From Exophiala sp. HKRS030 (lineage: Eukaryota > Ascomycota > Eurotiomycetes > Chaetothyriales > Herpotrichiellaceae): a stretch of 64,000 bases of DNA. A model generated the notes under the pieces. The model worked only from the letters and a program-made list of their open reading frames with translations. It made no database searches and had not been told where the DNA came from. Position 1 is the first letter of the stretch, and every line of letters starts with the position of its first letter. Location: NCBI GenBank assembly GCA_023897205.1, contig JAHWDD010000003.1, positions 2,979,665-3,043,664 of the forward strand, in the 5' to 3' direction. This document shows positions 48,136 through 58,336 of this stretch, in pieces. Made by a program: the position numbers and the translations under genes.

Positions 48136-49173
48136 ATGGCTCCTCCTCAACTCCCCACGAGAAAGCTGGGGAAATATGGTCCTGAAGTAACCGCCCTCGG
48201 CTTCGGCACCATGGGACTAAGCACCTTCTACGGTGCCGCCAAGTCGGACGAAGAACGGTTTGCGGTGCTCGACCACATCTACAATGCGGGAGAACTCTTC
48301 TGGGACACCGCCGACATGTACGGTGACAGCGAGGATCTGCTTGGAAAGTGGTTCAAAGCCAATCCCGGGAAGCGCGAAAACATCTTCCTCGCCACCAAGT
48401 TTGCCAATTATGTTGATCCCGTCACCAAGCAGCGAACAGTCAGAAATGAACCTGACTACATCAGAGAAGCAGTTGACAAGTCCCTTAAACGACTTGGAAT
48501 TGATCAGATCGATCTATACTACGTCCACCGAATCCAGGCAGAGCAGCCAATTGAAATCACGGTGGGAGTGCTGAAAGAGTTGCAAGATGCTGGCAAGATC
48601 AAGTATATCGGTCTCAGCGAGGCCAGTTCCGAAACCCTTAGAAGGGCCTGCAAGGTCGCCCATATTGCTGCAATTCAACTCGAATACAGTCCATTCTCTC
48701 TGGAAATCGAGGATCCTCAATTCGACCTGCTGAACACTGCTCGTGAGACCGGGACTGCGATAGTGGCTTACTCTCCACTAGGCCGCGGGTTCTTCGCGGG
48801 CTCTCTCAGATCAAGGAGTGACTTTGCAGAGGACGATTTCAGACGTTTTGCCCCACGCTTCAGCGAGGAGAACTTCGACAAAAATCTGAAGCTGGTGGAT
48901 GAATTTGTCGCGTTGGCCAAAGAGAAAGGTGTTACAACAAGTCAGCTGGTTTTGGCCTGGCTACTTTCTCAGGGCGATGAGATCATTCCTATCCCTGGAA
49001 CAACAAAGATCGAGAACTTTGACGAGAACCTCGGCGCACTGAAAGTTGAGATCACAAAGGAAGATAACGACAAGATCCGTAAAGCGATCTCAAGAGTAGA
49101 GATCCACGGAGGCAGATATCCCGAGGCATTTGCGAAATCCTTGTATGTGACAACGGTGCCTCTGAAGGAATGA
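48136..49173 (+). CDS. Aldo/keto reductase
   Basis: A single exon of 345 aa, the full length of the AKR family. The (alpha/beta)8 barrel shows GFGTMGLS, the catalytic Asp/Tyr in WDTADMYGDSE, Lys in ATKFA and His in YYVHRIQ. The cofactor-binding end has AYSPLGRGFF and IPIPGTTKIENFDENL, which suits NADPH. It resembles the AKR13-like and YakC-like reductases common in fungi, acting on aldehydes or ketones in the cytosol. The substrate cannot be told. The frame is intact. Confidence 0.93.
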   Translation: MAPPQLPTRKLGKYGPEVTALGFGTMGLSTFYGAAKSDEERFAVLDHIYNAGELFWDTADMYGDSEDLLGKWFKANPGKRENIFLATKFANYVDPVTKQRTVRNEPDYIREAVDKSLKRLGIDQIDLYYVHRIQAEQPIEITVGVLKELQDAGKIKYIGLSEASSETLRRACKVAHIAAIQLEYSPFSLEIEDPQFDLLNTARETGTAIVAYSPLGRGFFAGSLRSRSDFAEDDFRRFAPRFSEENFDKNLKLVDEFVALAKEKGVTTSQLVLAWLLSQGDEIIPIPGTTKIENFDENLGALKVEITKEDNDKIRKAISRVEIHGGRYPEAFAKSLYVTTVPLKE

Positions 49174-50075
49174 GAACCTATAAATGGACAGACCAGAATA
49201 GTGAAAATGAAACACAAAAGTGGTAAAGAATAAAGATTGGAGATACTTGGTTCCACTGGATGAGAGAGGAGATTGTCGTGAAATGAATCAACCGCTGTCA
49301 AAGTGGAGAGCAATACAGATATTGGGTATTATTCCCCAGTCAACATTTCCTGAAGTCCGCTACCATTCCCTAAAAGCGCCTTGTTCAAGTTTTGTACATG
49401 TAGAGTCTCATCGTATTCATGTGGTAGGATGTATCATTCGATAGATGTCATTCTCGGGACTTCCCATTTTCGCTTGGGACCAAGATCTTTCTGGTTGAAC
49501 TGCGGCTTTTTTGGCTGATTTCGGAGAAAGAGATGATAGTTGCCTCTGACCCGGCTCACTGCTCTGCGGGTCTGTATAGCTTGATGATCGAGCAGGATAC
49601 TATTGTAGGTGAAGCTGAAGCGTGCGCCTGAGGGCATGTTTAGGACGAAGTGTCGACACGAAGAGTGTGGATTGAGCTGCGTAAATGACCACAGGAAGGC
49701 TCTCGTATAGGTCAATCGAGATGTCAAGGCTTATTCAAGTGACAGAATTGAATGTCGTGGCACAAGGAAGACCCAGGATTTAAATTCGTGCGTTTGTTCT
49801 TGTCGTCGTTGCTGGTTGAATGTCGTCCTTATCATCAGTGACATTCAAATCGCGGAGAAGGTGCAACTCGCCGCACCTTCCCTTTCCTCGTCCACCACAC
49901 TTTTCTCCACAGTGTCTCTTGCGCTCGACGTGTGATAGACCCCCATTGCAATCAACACCCTGGTCAACCACTTCTTTCTACTCGCTCCCAATTACCTGGA
50001 CACTTACGACACTCGCAGTGAATTAAGAGAGCTTTCCGAATTTAAGTTACTCTTCCGGATACCACGACAAGTCAG
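49174..50075. other. Spacer, aldo-keto reductase 3' flank and SEC28 promoter
   Basis: About 900 bp between tandem genes. No recognised feature. Confidence 0.5.
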
Positions 50076-51035
50076 ATGGATCCCTTCTCAGGAGAGGGTG
50101 GTAAGTCCTGAGCCTGACAACACCTCACTTCAAGACTATCCGATATACTAAAGTCATGTCTGTTAGAACTCCTCAATATAAGCACCGCCTTCTTCACTCA
50201 TGCCTACCCGGCCGTCCTTGAGTTCGATACCTCTGCCTTGTCCGCTGAGAACAAGAAAGCGGCTCAGATTCTCAAATACCGAGCACAGATAGCCCTGGGA
50301 CAATCCTCCTCTGTGATCTCTTCTCTCAAGTCGTCAAAAGATCCCTCTTCCAGAGCCCTTGTTGCTCTTGCTCAGCAGTCAACGGATCCGTCTACATCAA
50401 TCTCTACAGCCTCTTCTCTTGCCGAATCAGACTCCGAGGATCCAGTTGTTCAAGTGATCGCCGGCACAGTACTTGCTGCCGGCGGAGAATACACTCAAGC
50501 CATTGAACTACTAAACAAACATCAAGGAAGCCTCGAAGCCGTAGCCCTGCTTACACAAATCCACCTAATTCAGAACCGAACCGACCTCGCAGTCAAGGAA
50601 GTACAAGCCGCCAAACGATGGGCGCAGGATTCCCTTCTCATCAATTTGGCTGAAGCATGGACCAATTTGAGAGAAGGAGGAAGTGAGAAATATCAATCAG
50701 CCTTTTATGTCTTCGAAGAGCTCGCTAGCACACCAGGAAACACGTCACCCACTGCAATCGTCGGCCAAGCGGTTGCTGAAATTCAATTGGGCCGAACGGA
50801 AGAAGCAGAAGCGGCATTACAGCAAGCACTTGCGGCAGAAAATGTAGATGTCGAAGCCATTGCGAATAGTATCGTTCTCGCAAGCATACTTGGCAAGAAA
50901 AGTGAGGTCGTCCAAGAATTGTTGGCACAATTAGCAAAGAAGGACAAGGAGCACGCCTTGTTACGAGATTTAGAGGAGAAGAGCACAGCATTTGACACAG
51001 CAGCAGCTAAGTATAGCGCAAAAGTCACAGCTTGA
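50076..51035 (+). CDS. SEC28: Coatomer subunit epsilon (epsilon-COP)
   Basis: Two exons, 50076-50100 (25 nt) and 50167-51035, with a 66-nt intron; 297 aa. The protein is a chain of TPR-like helical hairpins typical of epsilon-COP: FFTHAYPAVLEFDTS near the start, AQIALGQ, a central LLTQIHLIQNRTDLAVKEV, INLAEAWTNLREGG and YVFEELAST, ending in a Lys-rich helix. It is part of the COPI coat that returns cargo from Golgi to ER; epsilon-COP stabilises alpha-COP. The first exon codes only eight residues and part of the ninth, so gene finders that start at the next ATG (50238) would drop the N-terminus. Confidence 0.93.
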
Positions 51036-51380
51036 GGTTTCCATTCTTTTCCGAGGAGGACTTACTTTCCATAATCAATCTTGTTCCTACCGGTTCCTGT
51101 GTTGTTGATGTCGGTTCCAAAAATGCACCAGAATCAAAAGATCTGATCCCAGAAGTCCAAATGATCTGAATACTGGGGCTGCCGTACGTACTGTTCGAGA
51201 AAAACAAGACCACCTCCGTCCAATCTCAACCAGATTTTGGAAGTAGAAGCAGCAGCAAGATACAATGGCCGAGCCATACGCTCAAGATGAGATGATAAAG
51301 AATGACACGATTATAGTATAGATTTTACATTGGCAGCCCCCTAAACTTGTAGCTAGACTAACTAACAGCTCTTCTCGCCA
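51036..51380. other. Spacer after SEC28
   Basis: 345 bp between tandem genes. A CCGTACGTACTG site lies near 51183. Nothing else recognised. Confidence 0.45.
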
Positions 51381-51886
51381 ATGCACGAAGACGAATCAAG
51401 TCAGACGATAGCCAATAGTCATGTGCCATCCCACACTGATCCTATCGAAAGCCCCAATGATTGCATCAAGGAAGACATTCCTTTCAACGCGCCAAGACCA
51501 TTCCTCAATGAATACCTCCATGCTTTCTACCCTCTGGCCTATCGAGATCCAGAGTCTTCGACAATCGGATCTGTTCCCGCGCGCACTACCGCCAAGGGGA
51601 TTATCCACCTCGGTTCCCCATCGGCACGCCTGGAGAGACGACGGCCGCTTCGAGTGACTCAGTAGTCCATGGTGTGGGTGGCCAGCTCCCGATTGTGAGA
51701 CGACGGCGGGCGAGTGGAAGATTGGAGGATATGGTTGTCGTTAGCGTTGTAGACTTGTTTTCGCGAACATATCTTCTGCCCGGGCACGAAAAAAAGCAGA
51801 GTTCGTATCTACTTTGGTCAGAATTCAAGCTCGGCAATCAATCGGCACTGAAAGCAACGGCTGCGCCCGCTTGTCATACCGTGTGA
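51381..51886 (+). CDS. Small gene of unknown function, frame broken once
   Basis: An ATG at 51381 opens a frame reading through HAFYPLAYRDPESS and TTAKG. Protein-like coding then continues one base off as YPPRFPIGTPGETT, VGGQLPIVRRRRASG and VDLFSRTYLLPG, up to a stop at 51886. One missing G in GGGG at 51596-51599 joins the two (506 + 1 nt is a multiple of three), giving about 168 aa. The 3' end is uncertain: a GTATCT donor near 51806 and CAG near 51895 could splice to another frame that runs to 51999. I do not recognise a family and see no signal peptide or membrane segment. Confidence 0.5.
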
Positions 51887-52064
51887 AGACATTCAGTGAC
51901 CTGGATTCCGGAAAGTATGCAGTTGCCCCTGGAGGATTCATGCTCAGCTGCCACGAGTGCGTAAGAAATAGGAAACTGCTTCGACCAAAAATCGTGTGAA
52001 AGCACGTCCTAAAAAATCCCTAAGAGGGCTGACTTCTGTGTGTGGCTTCCCAAGAACCACGCGC

Positions 52065-53608
52065 CTATCCTCCCGAAGATAAACTAGATGTTTTCTTGTT
52101 CTTGAGGGAGCCGATTGTTGCACTCGAACTCCGGCTGGACTTGATGCGCGTGGTGTCGACCAAATCAGGAAATGCTTCTGCAAATGCTGGTCCCACAGAC
52201 CAATTCTCCAGACGTCGGATATGGCGTTCAAAGACAGGGTTGATGACGGGATCCTTGTCCTCCGATGTCGACAGCAGACAGTCTACAGGGTCGTATGCCC
52301 AATTAACACTCAAGTCTGACGTGTATGGAATAAACCAATTTTCAAAACTATAGTCCTGGTAGTTGGCGACGAGCTTTTCGCGCATTCGAGGCCAGGGTAA
52401 GTGATCTATCCATGCTGGATGAGGAGTGAAGAGCTGGGCGGCAGTCGGTCGCATCCATTCTGGAACTCGTTCGTAGTTTTCTTGCGTTGGGTGGATATGC
52501 CAACGCATATGCATGAACATACAAAACAAGGTGGCAATCTGTTCCGGGAGATTGGCAATATTGGGGAACTTGCTGATGATGTCAGTCATTAATTGGGAGA
52601 GCGGGTCGAGATTGTGACCACCACTAGGATTGAGGAGTGAAGAGACTGATGGGTAGGTTGGGTTGAGAGATGGATTTGAAGCATCGTTGCCAGGCTCTTG
52701 TTGGCGAGAAATGAGGAAGTTGAGTAGTAGACCATCTAGAGGACATGTTGGTGGTACGTTCTTGGGCAGCGCTGTCCATGGAGTGTTGGTATGTTCGGAC
52801 AGATTCGGAGTGATATTGGGGTAGATCGAGCGTCGGCCCGGTGAGCTGAGTGACTGCGTTGTTGGTAAGACATTTGCTGTTCTTTGACCCAGACTGTCGA
52901 GGAGAAAATTGAAGGACAGTCGCTCGCCAGACTCGTTTAATTCCAGCCCTCTTTGCAGATTATCTCGTTGATGTGAGAGCGCATCTCGTGATGCAGCCCA
53001 TTGCCTGTTGTCGTTGGCTTCTACTTGGCCGTATGGACTAGAGTAAGTTGCGCTGGATTGTCCATTCAAGTAAGGGTCTGTTGCGCCGACGCCACTATTT
53101 GCGAAAGCATTATTCTGCTGGTCTAGTCCGACCTGAACATTGTGTTGAGCGGCAGTGGCAAGGTCTGGAACACATATCAAATCCCAACTTCTCTCTAGCT
53201 TTGGACATCTTTCATACCTGTCAATCCTTGAGCGCCCACAATCGGCTGAAGTATGGACATAATGGATGCCAATCTTCTCCGGATCTCGTCATTTTCCGCC
53301 TGTATAGCATCCTTCTGGCGAATGACGGCCTGAAGTTCCTGATAGGGCTGTTGAGAGGTCAACTCTTGTATCCTGCGCTCCAGCGTCTCTATCTGTTGCT
53401 TGGTGCGTTCTCTTATGGCACGCTGGGCTTCCCGATCGTTGGCGCGTTTTTTGGCCAGTTGATCTGGAGTGAGACTGGCGACTCCGCGAGAGCTTGAGGT
53501 CTGTTTTCGTTTTCGACCCGCCTGGGCAGGCGAAGTAGGGGTTTGGCCGCCATTTGGGGAAGAGGCATTTGAAGGGTCCAACTCGTGTTGGAGGCTCACA
53601 TCAACCAT
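52065..53608 (-). CDS. bZIP transcription factor with DUF3425 domain
   Basis: Two exons, 53608-53218 and 53164-52065, with a 53-nt intron (GTATGA...CAG), giving 496 aa; the frame is intact. The basic region KKRANDREAQRAIRERTKQQIE is followed by the zipper heptads LERRIQELTS and IQAENDEIRRRLASI. The second half carries the DUF3425 block, with CPLDGLLLNFL near its start, LPEQIATLFCMFMHMRWHIHPT, and the PEWMRPTAAQLFTPHPAWIDHLPWP segment. Such factors are frequent in Pezizomycotina; the few studied act in stress response and metabolism. The targets are unknown. The ATG chosen is the first in frame; the frame is open a little further upstream only through non-ATG codons. Confidence 0.93.
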
Positions 53609-54319
53609 GATATCGTGGATGGCGACGACCAGTAGATTTGTTGCACTTGGCAAGGCTGCAGGTTGAATGACTCGAAGTTGCTAATGAAATCGTAATGTCC
53701 TCTACCAAAGCAGTTTGATTTGAGTCATGCAGCCTTTGCCATATCCGAAAATCTCTTGGCAGTACGGCGGAACACGAAACTTGCATGGCATATATCAACC
53801 ACTGTGCCACCACAGCCACCGTTGAGACACTTATAAGCCACCGAAGCATTTCATTATCATTCTTCACACCTTTACTAACGACTTGAGAGAAGGCGAACTG
53901 AATGCATCTGGTTGACCGATAAGACTAGCATAACTAAATAAGAGTCAAGATTCCGTGGCTTGAATAAGAACCACTCTTTACTTTACGGGCTCGATCACCA
54001 CAAAATGGTTTGGGATCGAACTTTCCAAAAGATGAACCACCCAATAATGAATACTATGCAACGCCTTGATAACTTTGTGCCTCATTCCCTGAATGTCCAT
54101 CCTAGCCACCGGTCCAGAATTCCACTAAATGTCCTGCAATGGGTGACCACACAAACATTGCGATCGAAAGTTCAGAAAAGATTAAACCACCGGATAAAGA
54201 ATGCTTTGCAGTGCTTTGAAAACCGTCGAATCGTAAGTACCGTCATAATGTGCAACGCGCTGATGATGCCGACTTCGCATGTACATATCTCAGCAGTTCA
54301 GGTTCGCTGGCCGTGTTTC
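53609..54319. other. bZIP 5' flank with degenerate duplicated segment
   Basis: About 710 bp. It contains two related 81-nt segments, described separately. No gene recognised. Confidence 0.5.
53993..54223. repeat. Degenerate direct duplication, about 81 nt with 150-nt period
   Basis: The segments 53993-54073 and 54143-54223 align without gaps over much of their length. Both carry ACCAC, then GATCGAA, then AAAAGAT, then AACCACC, then ATAATGAAT/ATAAAGAAT, then TGCA, ending in TTGA and AAC. They differ at many scattered sites, so the duplication is old. Neither copy has a long open frame. Confidence 0.5.
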
Positions 54320-56158
54320 TCAGCAACTCATCCAATGAGTGGAATGCTTGAACTCATTTGGAATATCAACCACCACCGGATAGCTGACAGGTTCGGGGTT
54401 GTCAACCAGTCTAACACCCTCTTGGTGGAAGATCTTCTCTGCTTCTACTTCGTTTCCGAAGTATTCGTCGTTGGTCGCGAACACATGTTGTTCTGGGACC
54501 TCGTCAAACATTGGGGCATTCATCTTCTCCAATTTGGCGGTATTCTGCGCAAGCTCATCGTCAACAAATTTCGTGCCTGGCGTCTTATTATACCAAGGAA
54601 TGTTCTGGCCACCGCGCGCTGCAAGATGTTGGTTGCGACGTCGGTCAAGCAACAGACCATTCATCTTAATAAGTGACATGATTGACTTGCCTTGAACCTT
54701 TGCTCTTAGGTGCTCCTGCTCAACGTGATAATCGTAGCTAACGAAGCTTAGGAGTTTGTGTGAGAAGGCAATAAAATCGCAGCGGGATAGGTCCTCGCCG
54801 ATGAGCGTATGGCTTGTGATATCACCACCATCGGTACCGATTCTTGTTCGTTCGCTGATCATTCTCAGTAGAGCTTTTTCATTTTGGTTAACAAAGAGAT
54901 CTGAAAGGTAAGCCTTCTCGAGGTTCTTGGGAAATGCAGAGAAGAATTCATCCGCGGCCCACGATGTCCGTATATTGCAGTGCAGCTCGATGGACTGTAA
55001 AGCAAGCAGTCGAGGCACATAAAATTTGAATGCGCCGATGAAACTATCAAATTCATATCCATTGTCGTAAATTGCTGTGTGAAGACAAAGCCTCAGAACT
55101 CGGAGCTTTGGCACAGATGGGAGTAATGACAAGATCTCCGCAAGTTCAACAAGCCAGAGTGATGTAGAGTGACCAGCTGATTGCTTGGATTGATCAGGAA
55201 CAACCAACGTCAAAGATTCCAGCGTTTGGCTAGTCAAAGCGATCATGGAGACGATACGAAACGAGCTGTTGAAAGCGACATTGAGGTCTCGAAGAGGTAC
55301 ATGTTGAGTGACCGGCATGGTCAGGCTTCCGATCATTTGATGTAGTGATGGGTCGTTTCTGTAGTCCGCATGGAGCGTGGATCTATGATCGGCACTGATG
55401 AATAGAGCCTTCAAGCACGGCTTGTTCTTCAGCACGTGGGCCACAAGTAATGGTGCATTAAGGTTGTCCAAGACCAAAGTCTTCAAGTTAAGCAAAGATG
55501 TGAGAGCGTACAAAAGGTCCAATTTAACTTTCCACTTCTGACCACCAATGGACAATTTCTTCATCTGTGGGAGGAGAGAGTTGTCGAACCGTCCACACGC
55601 CATGGATTGAGAGCTCGTGGGCTCTCCGATAGCGTCACTTCCGACGCCAAAGATTCTGACGTCTTCCAGAATCAGAGCCAGTTGCTTCATCGCATGAGCA
55701 CATCTGGTAAAGACTTCTGGGTCCACATTGTGAGGGATCTCAATGCTAAGTGCTCTGAAGTTCTCCCAGGTGCTATGCTTGATGATTGATTTGTTGAGAA
55801 ATGTTTCGATCTTGTTCCTTGGAACAATGAACAGAGGCAACGCTGCCTGGGTTTCGAGGTAGAGTTGTCGGCAGACAAGACCTAGGTTCTGGTAGTGGCA
55901 ATTTGGATGTTGGCCAAGATCTGATCGGTCCTTGCGCATGGTATCTTGTTCGATCAGGTGATAGATCCGGTCTCGAACTTCCTGCGGAGCTCCCAGCAGA
56001 TGTGCGGTGGCATATTGCACGAGAGGTTGGGCGATATTGGCTGGTCGTGGCTTGAAATGCGCTTCGTTTCCTGGTCCCAAACCCGCGTTCAGGCGACTGA
56101 GCTGCGATTGCTGTACGTTGGACTTCGTCTTGCCTTTGAAGTACGAAACGAACGGCAT
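54320..56158 (-). CDS. F-box/LRR-like fungal protein
   Basis: A single exon of 612 aa from the first ATG (56158). The N-terminal part APQEVRDRIYHLIEQD is the short F-box-like opening common in fungal families of this type. It is followed by CRQLYLETQAALPLFIVPRNKIETF and then irregular leucine-rich stretches (LKTLVLDNLNAPLLV, LRDLNVAFNSSF, LESLTLVVPDQS, LRVLRLCLHT, LQSIELHC), which suit an LRR-like solenoid. If it is an F-box protein it would bring substrates to an SCF ubiquitin ligase. The C-terminal 110 residues are hydrophilic. The frame is intact. Substrates are unknown, and the F-box itself is weak by eye. Confidence 0.7.
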   Translation of the reverse strand: MPFVSYFKGKTKSNVQQSQLSRLNAGLGPGNEAHFKPRPANIAQPLVQYATAHLLGAPQEVRDRIYHLIEQDTMRKDRSDLGQHPNCHYQNLGLVCRQLYLETQAALPLFIVPRNKIETFLNKSIIKHSTWENFRALSIEIPHNVDPEVFTRCAHAMKQLALILEDVRIFGVGSDAIGEPTSSQSMACGRFDNSLLPQMKKLSIGGQKWKVKLDLLYALTSLLNLKTLVLDNLNAPLLVAHVLKNKPCLKALFISADHRSTLHADYRNDPSLHQMIGSLTMPVTQHVPLRDLNVAFNSSFRIVSMIALTSQTLESLTLVVPDQSKQSAGHSTSLWLVELAEILSLLPSVPKLRVLRLCLHTAIYDNGYEFDSFIGAFKFYVPRLLALQSIELHCNIRTSWAADEFFSAFPKNLEKAYLSDLFVNQNEKALLRMISERTRIGTDGGDITSHTLIGEDLSRCDFIAFSHKLLSFVSYDYHVEQEHLRAKVQGKSIMSLIKMNGLLLDRRRNQHLAARGGQNIPWYNKTPGTKFVDDELAQNTAKLEKMNAPMFDEVPEQHVFATNDEYFGNEVEAEKIFHQEGVRLVDNPEPVSYPVVVDIPNEFKHSTHWMSC

Positions 56159-57562
56159 TATGACTGTGAGCACGAAGATGAATAAATGGTTGGTCCTTGT
56201 TGCTGTGTTTTCGGTTGAAGGACGGAACAAAAGAAACAGAAGAAGTGAGTTATGCAGATAAGTTCACAAAGATCAAGGCTGGAAATTGTCCAAAGTCTCT
56301 GAGAAAGCACAATGTGAACAGATCTCAAAGAGCCTTGTGGTAAAATTTGCGAGGGTCATGTACTTGAGAGAATAATGGTCCGTCTCTTTGAGATCGACTT
56401 GTTCGGGTGGGTGTGAAGGATGTCTCCAAAGACGTGAATACTGTACAAAATCAGACGCTCATGTGGACGTTGTCTAAGTCAAAAGTAACTGCTGTGCGAA
56501 TCACACGTTAATATCTAATATCAGCGCATTGTGAGTAGCATGTGGGTATGTAGACAAAACATATGCTTCTGGATGTTCGTGCCAGTGAATCTTCGGTAAT
56601 AGATCAAGTGCTGGCTAGGTAGAGCTTGGGGATAGGGATGTAAAGAATTCAGAGACATGTCGACCAGCTCTTGCTTGCACTTAAGAAGTGGTTGGAAGAA
56701 CAGGAAAACTTTTCAACTTAGCCTTTGATCCGCGGAGCCATGTACCATGATGCTGGGTTTGTTCATTGACGGTACTGTCCAGGAGATCAGTTCCTGAGCC
56801 AAACCTTGGAACACTTCATTCGGACATGAGAAGCTTAAGATAAAGTGTTCTACTACTCTGATGGAGCATACGAGGACAGAAACACTTCATCTTGCCGATG
56901 TTGCTCTCATGCCCGAAGACAGGTGTTCGCCTCAAGCCTGGTGCGTTGCGGCATTGAGTGGTATGATGTGGGAAGTAGCGCCTGTTGCAGGTAGAGACCA
57001 GGAACATTGTAGCACGTAAAGCAGTACTTCTCGAAGCAATGAAATGTCATTCACAGGGATGACCTTGTAGTAAGGGCGTCCTGGTCCTCGGTGGTCGTGG
57101 TGGAAGATGAGAAGTTCACCCTGTTAATCAATTCTTGACGATCAAAGACAAATGAAAAGGTTAAACTGGCCCTGATCACGTGATTGACTTGCTAGTTGGA
57201 CCAACTCCTTTTTCAGGCTCAGCCTTGGAAGTAATCACAGACATCTTGTCATTAGGGCATGAAACGGCATCGACGTTCGTTCTGGTTGCAGCTTTGATAT
57301 CAATGACGTCGGCCCCCTGATTTGGAGCTCGATACCAGGTCTCACTATCAGAATATCACGAGTTGAATATCTGGAGAGATGTAATATTAAATTCCTATTT
57401 CTGCGCTCCAGACACGCGGTGGCTGACAACTTTCTCGACCACGAAGGGCAGATCCAATTTACAAGCTATCTTACTGACGCTCGTTTATCTCAAGTGGAAC
57501 CATTCGGAAGCATGAGTCTAATGCACTTGTTCCTTGCCGGCAACCTCGGTGGCGAACTCCCA
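56159..57562. other. Spacer, F-box gene 5' flank and membrane-protein gene 3' flank
   Basis: 1.4 kb holding an ATCACGTGAT palindrome at 57175-57184. No gene recognised. Confidence 0.5.
57175..57184. promoter_or_regulatory. ATCACGTGAT palindrome
   Basis: Identical in sequence to the site at 8197-8206. It is about 1 kb upstream of the minus-strand F-box gene start. Confidence 0.28.
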
Positions 57563-58336
57563 CTATGCTCCTAGGTATGTATCATGTAGAGGTACACGGG
57601 ATTGGGAATGTGATGAAGAGCCTCTCCGAGACCGTGGTCTTGTAGACAAGCTTCCGCCTTGATATCCTGTTTCGTAAGGCCCATCAAGTCCTTTTACGGT
57701 CGGAGCATGACGGAAAGCCTCTGCAGTCTCATGCTCAGTCCTTGAGTATTTCACGGACTTCTGTCGTCGGATGAGATCTGTTACAAATGCTGCGATGGTG
57801 CTGATTCTGCACAAGCGCGTCAGTATCAGTGTCGCCCGAACTCTGCCAACAGCCAACAATACGTACAATGCAATGATGGTTGCGGCAATTATGGTCTTAT
57901 ACAGCTTGCAAACAGTGATGCCGTCGGAAGTGTCCCAGTCCTCTATGGTGCACGAACTGGTGAACGCAGATTTTGTTCGCAACGCAAAAAGTATCAATGC
58001 AGCTGTCCAAAGCAGACTGAAGATTCCATTTGTGCTCCAGTTGTTGTAGCTCCCAAGACATAGCAGTATCAATTTGATCTCAGTTGCCAACGCAGCAGCC
58101 AGAAGCTAATAACATCGTTAGTAGACAGCATGGCGAATGAAACCTATTGAACATACGAGGTAATATTGCTCTGGTACACAGCTGTCATCGTCGTCATTGA
58201 AAGATTTAATCCGGTACACGAAGTAACCCATGATACCGGTGATTGTTGCAGCAGCGATGAATTGAAATGTGTAAAATACCAATGACAGCCCAAAGTTCTC
58301 AGAGGCTTCTCTGATGAATTGCTTATGTGACTTCAT
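57563..58336 (-). CDS. Four-helix membrane protein (MARVEL-like)
   Basis: Three exons, 58336-58157, 58105-57867 and 57806-57563, with introns of 51 and 60 nt; 220 aa. Four hydrophobic helices are visible: LVFYTFQFIAAATITGIMGY, then LLAAALATEIKLILLCL, then GIFSLLWTAALILFAL, then TIIAATIIALISTIAAFV. A long cytosolic C-terminal tail is rich in Ser and Arg. The spacing of helices and the acidic SFNDDDDSC loop after the first helix resemble the fungal MARVEL-domain proteins of unknown role. The second intron is 60 nt and holds no in-frame stop, so its retention would keep the frame and add 20 residues. The family call is by topology only. Confidence 0.65.
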
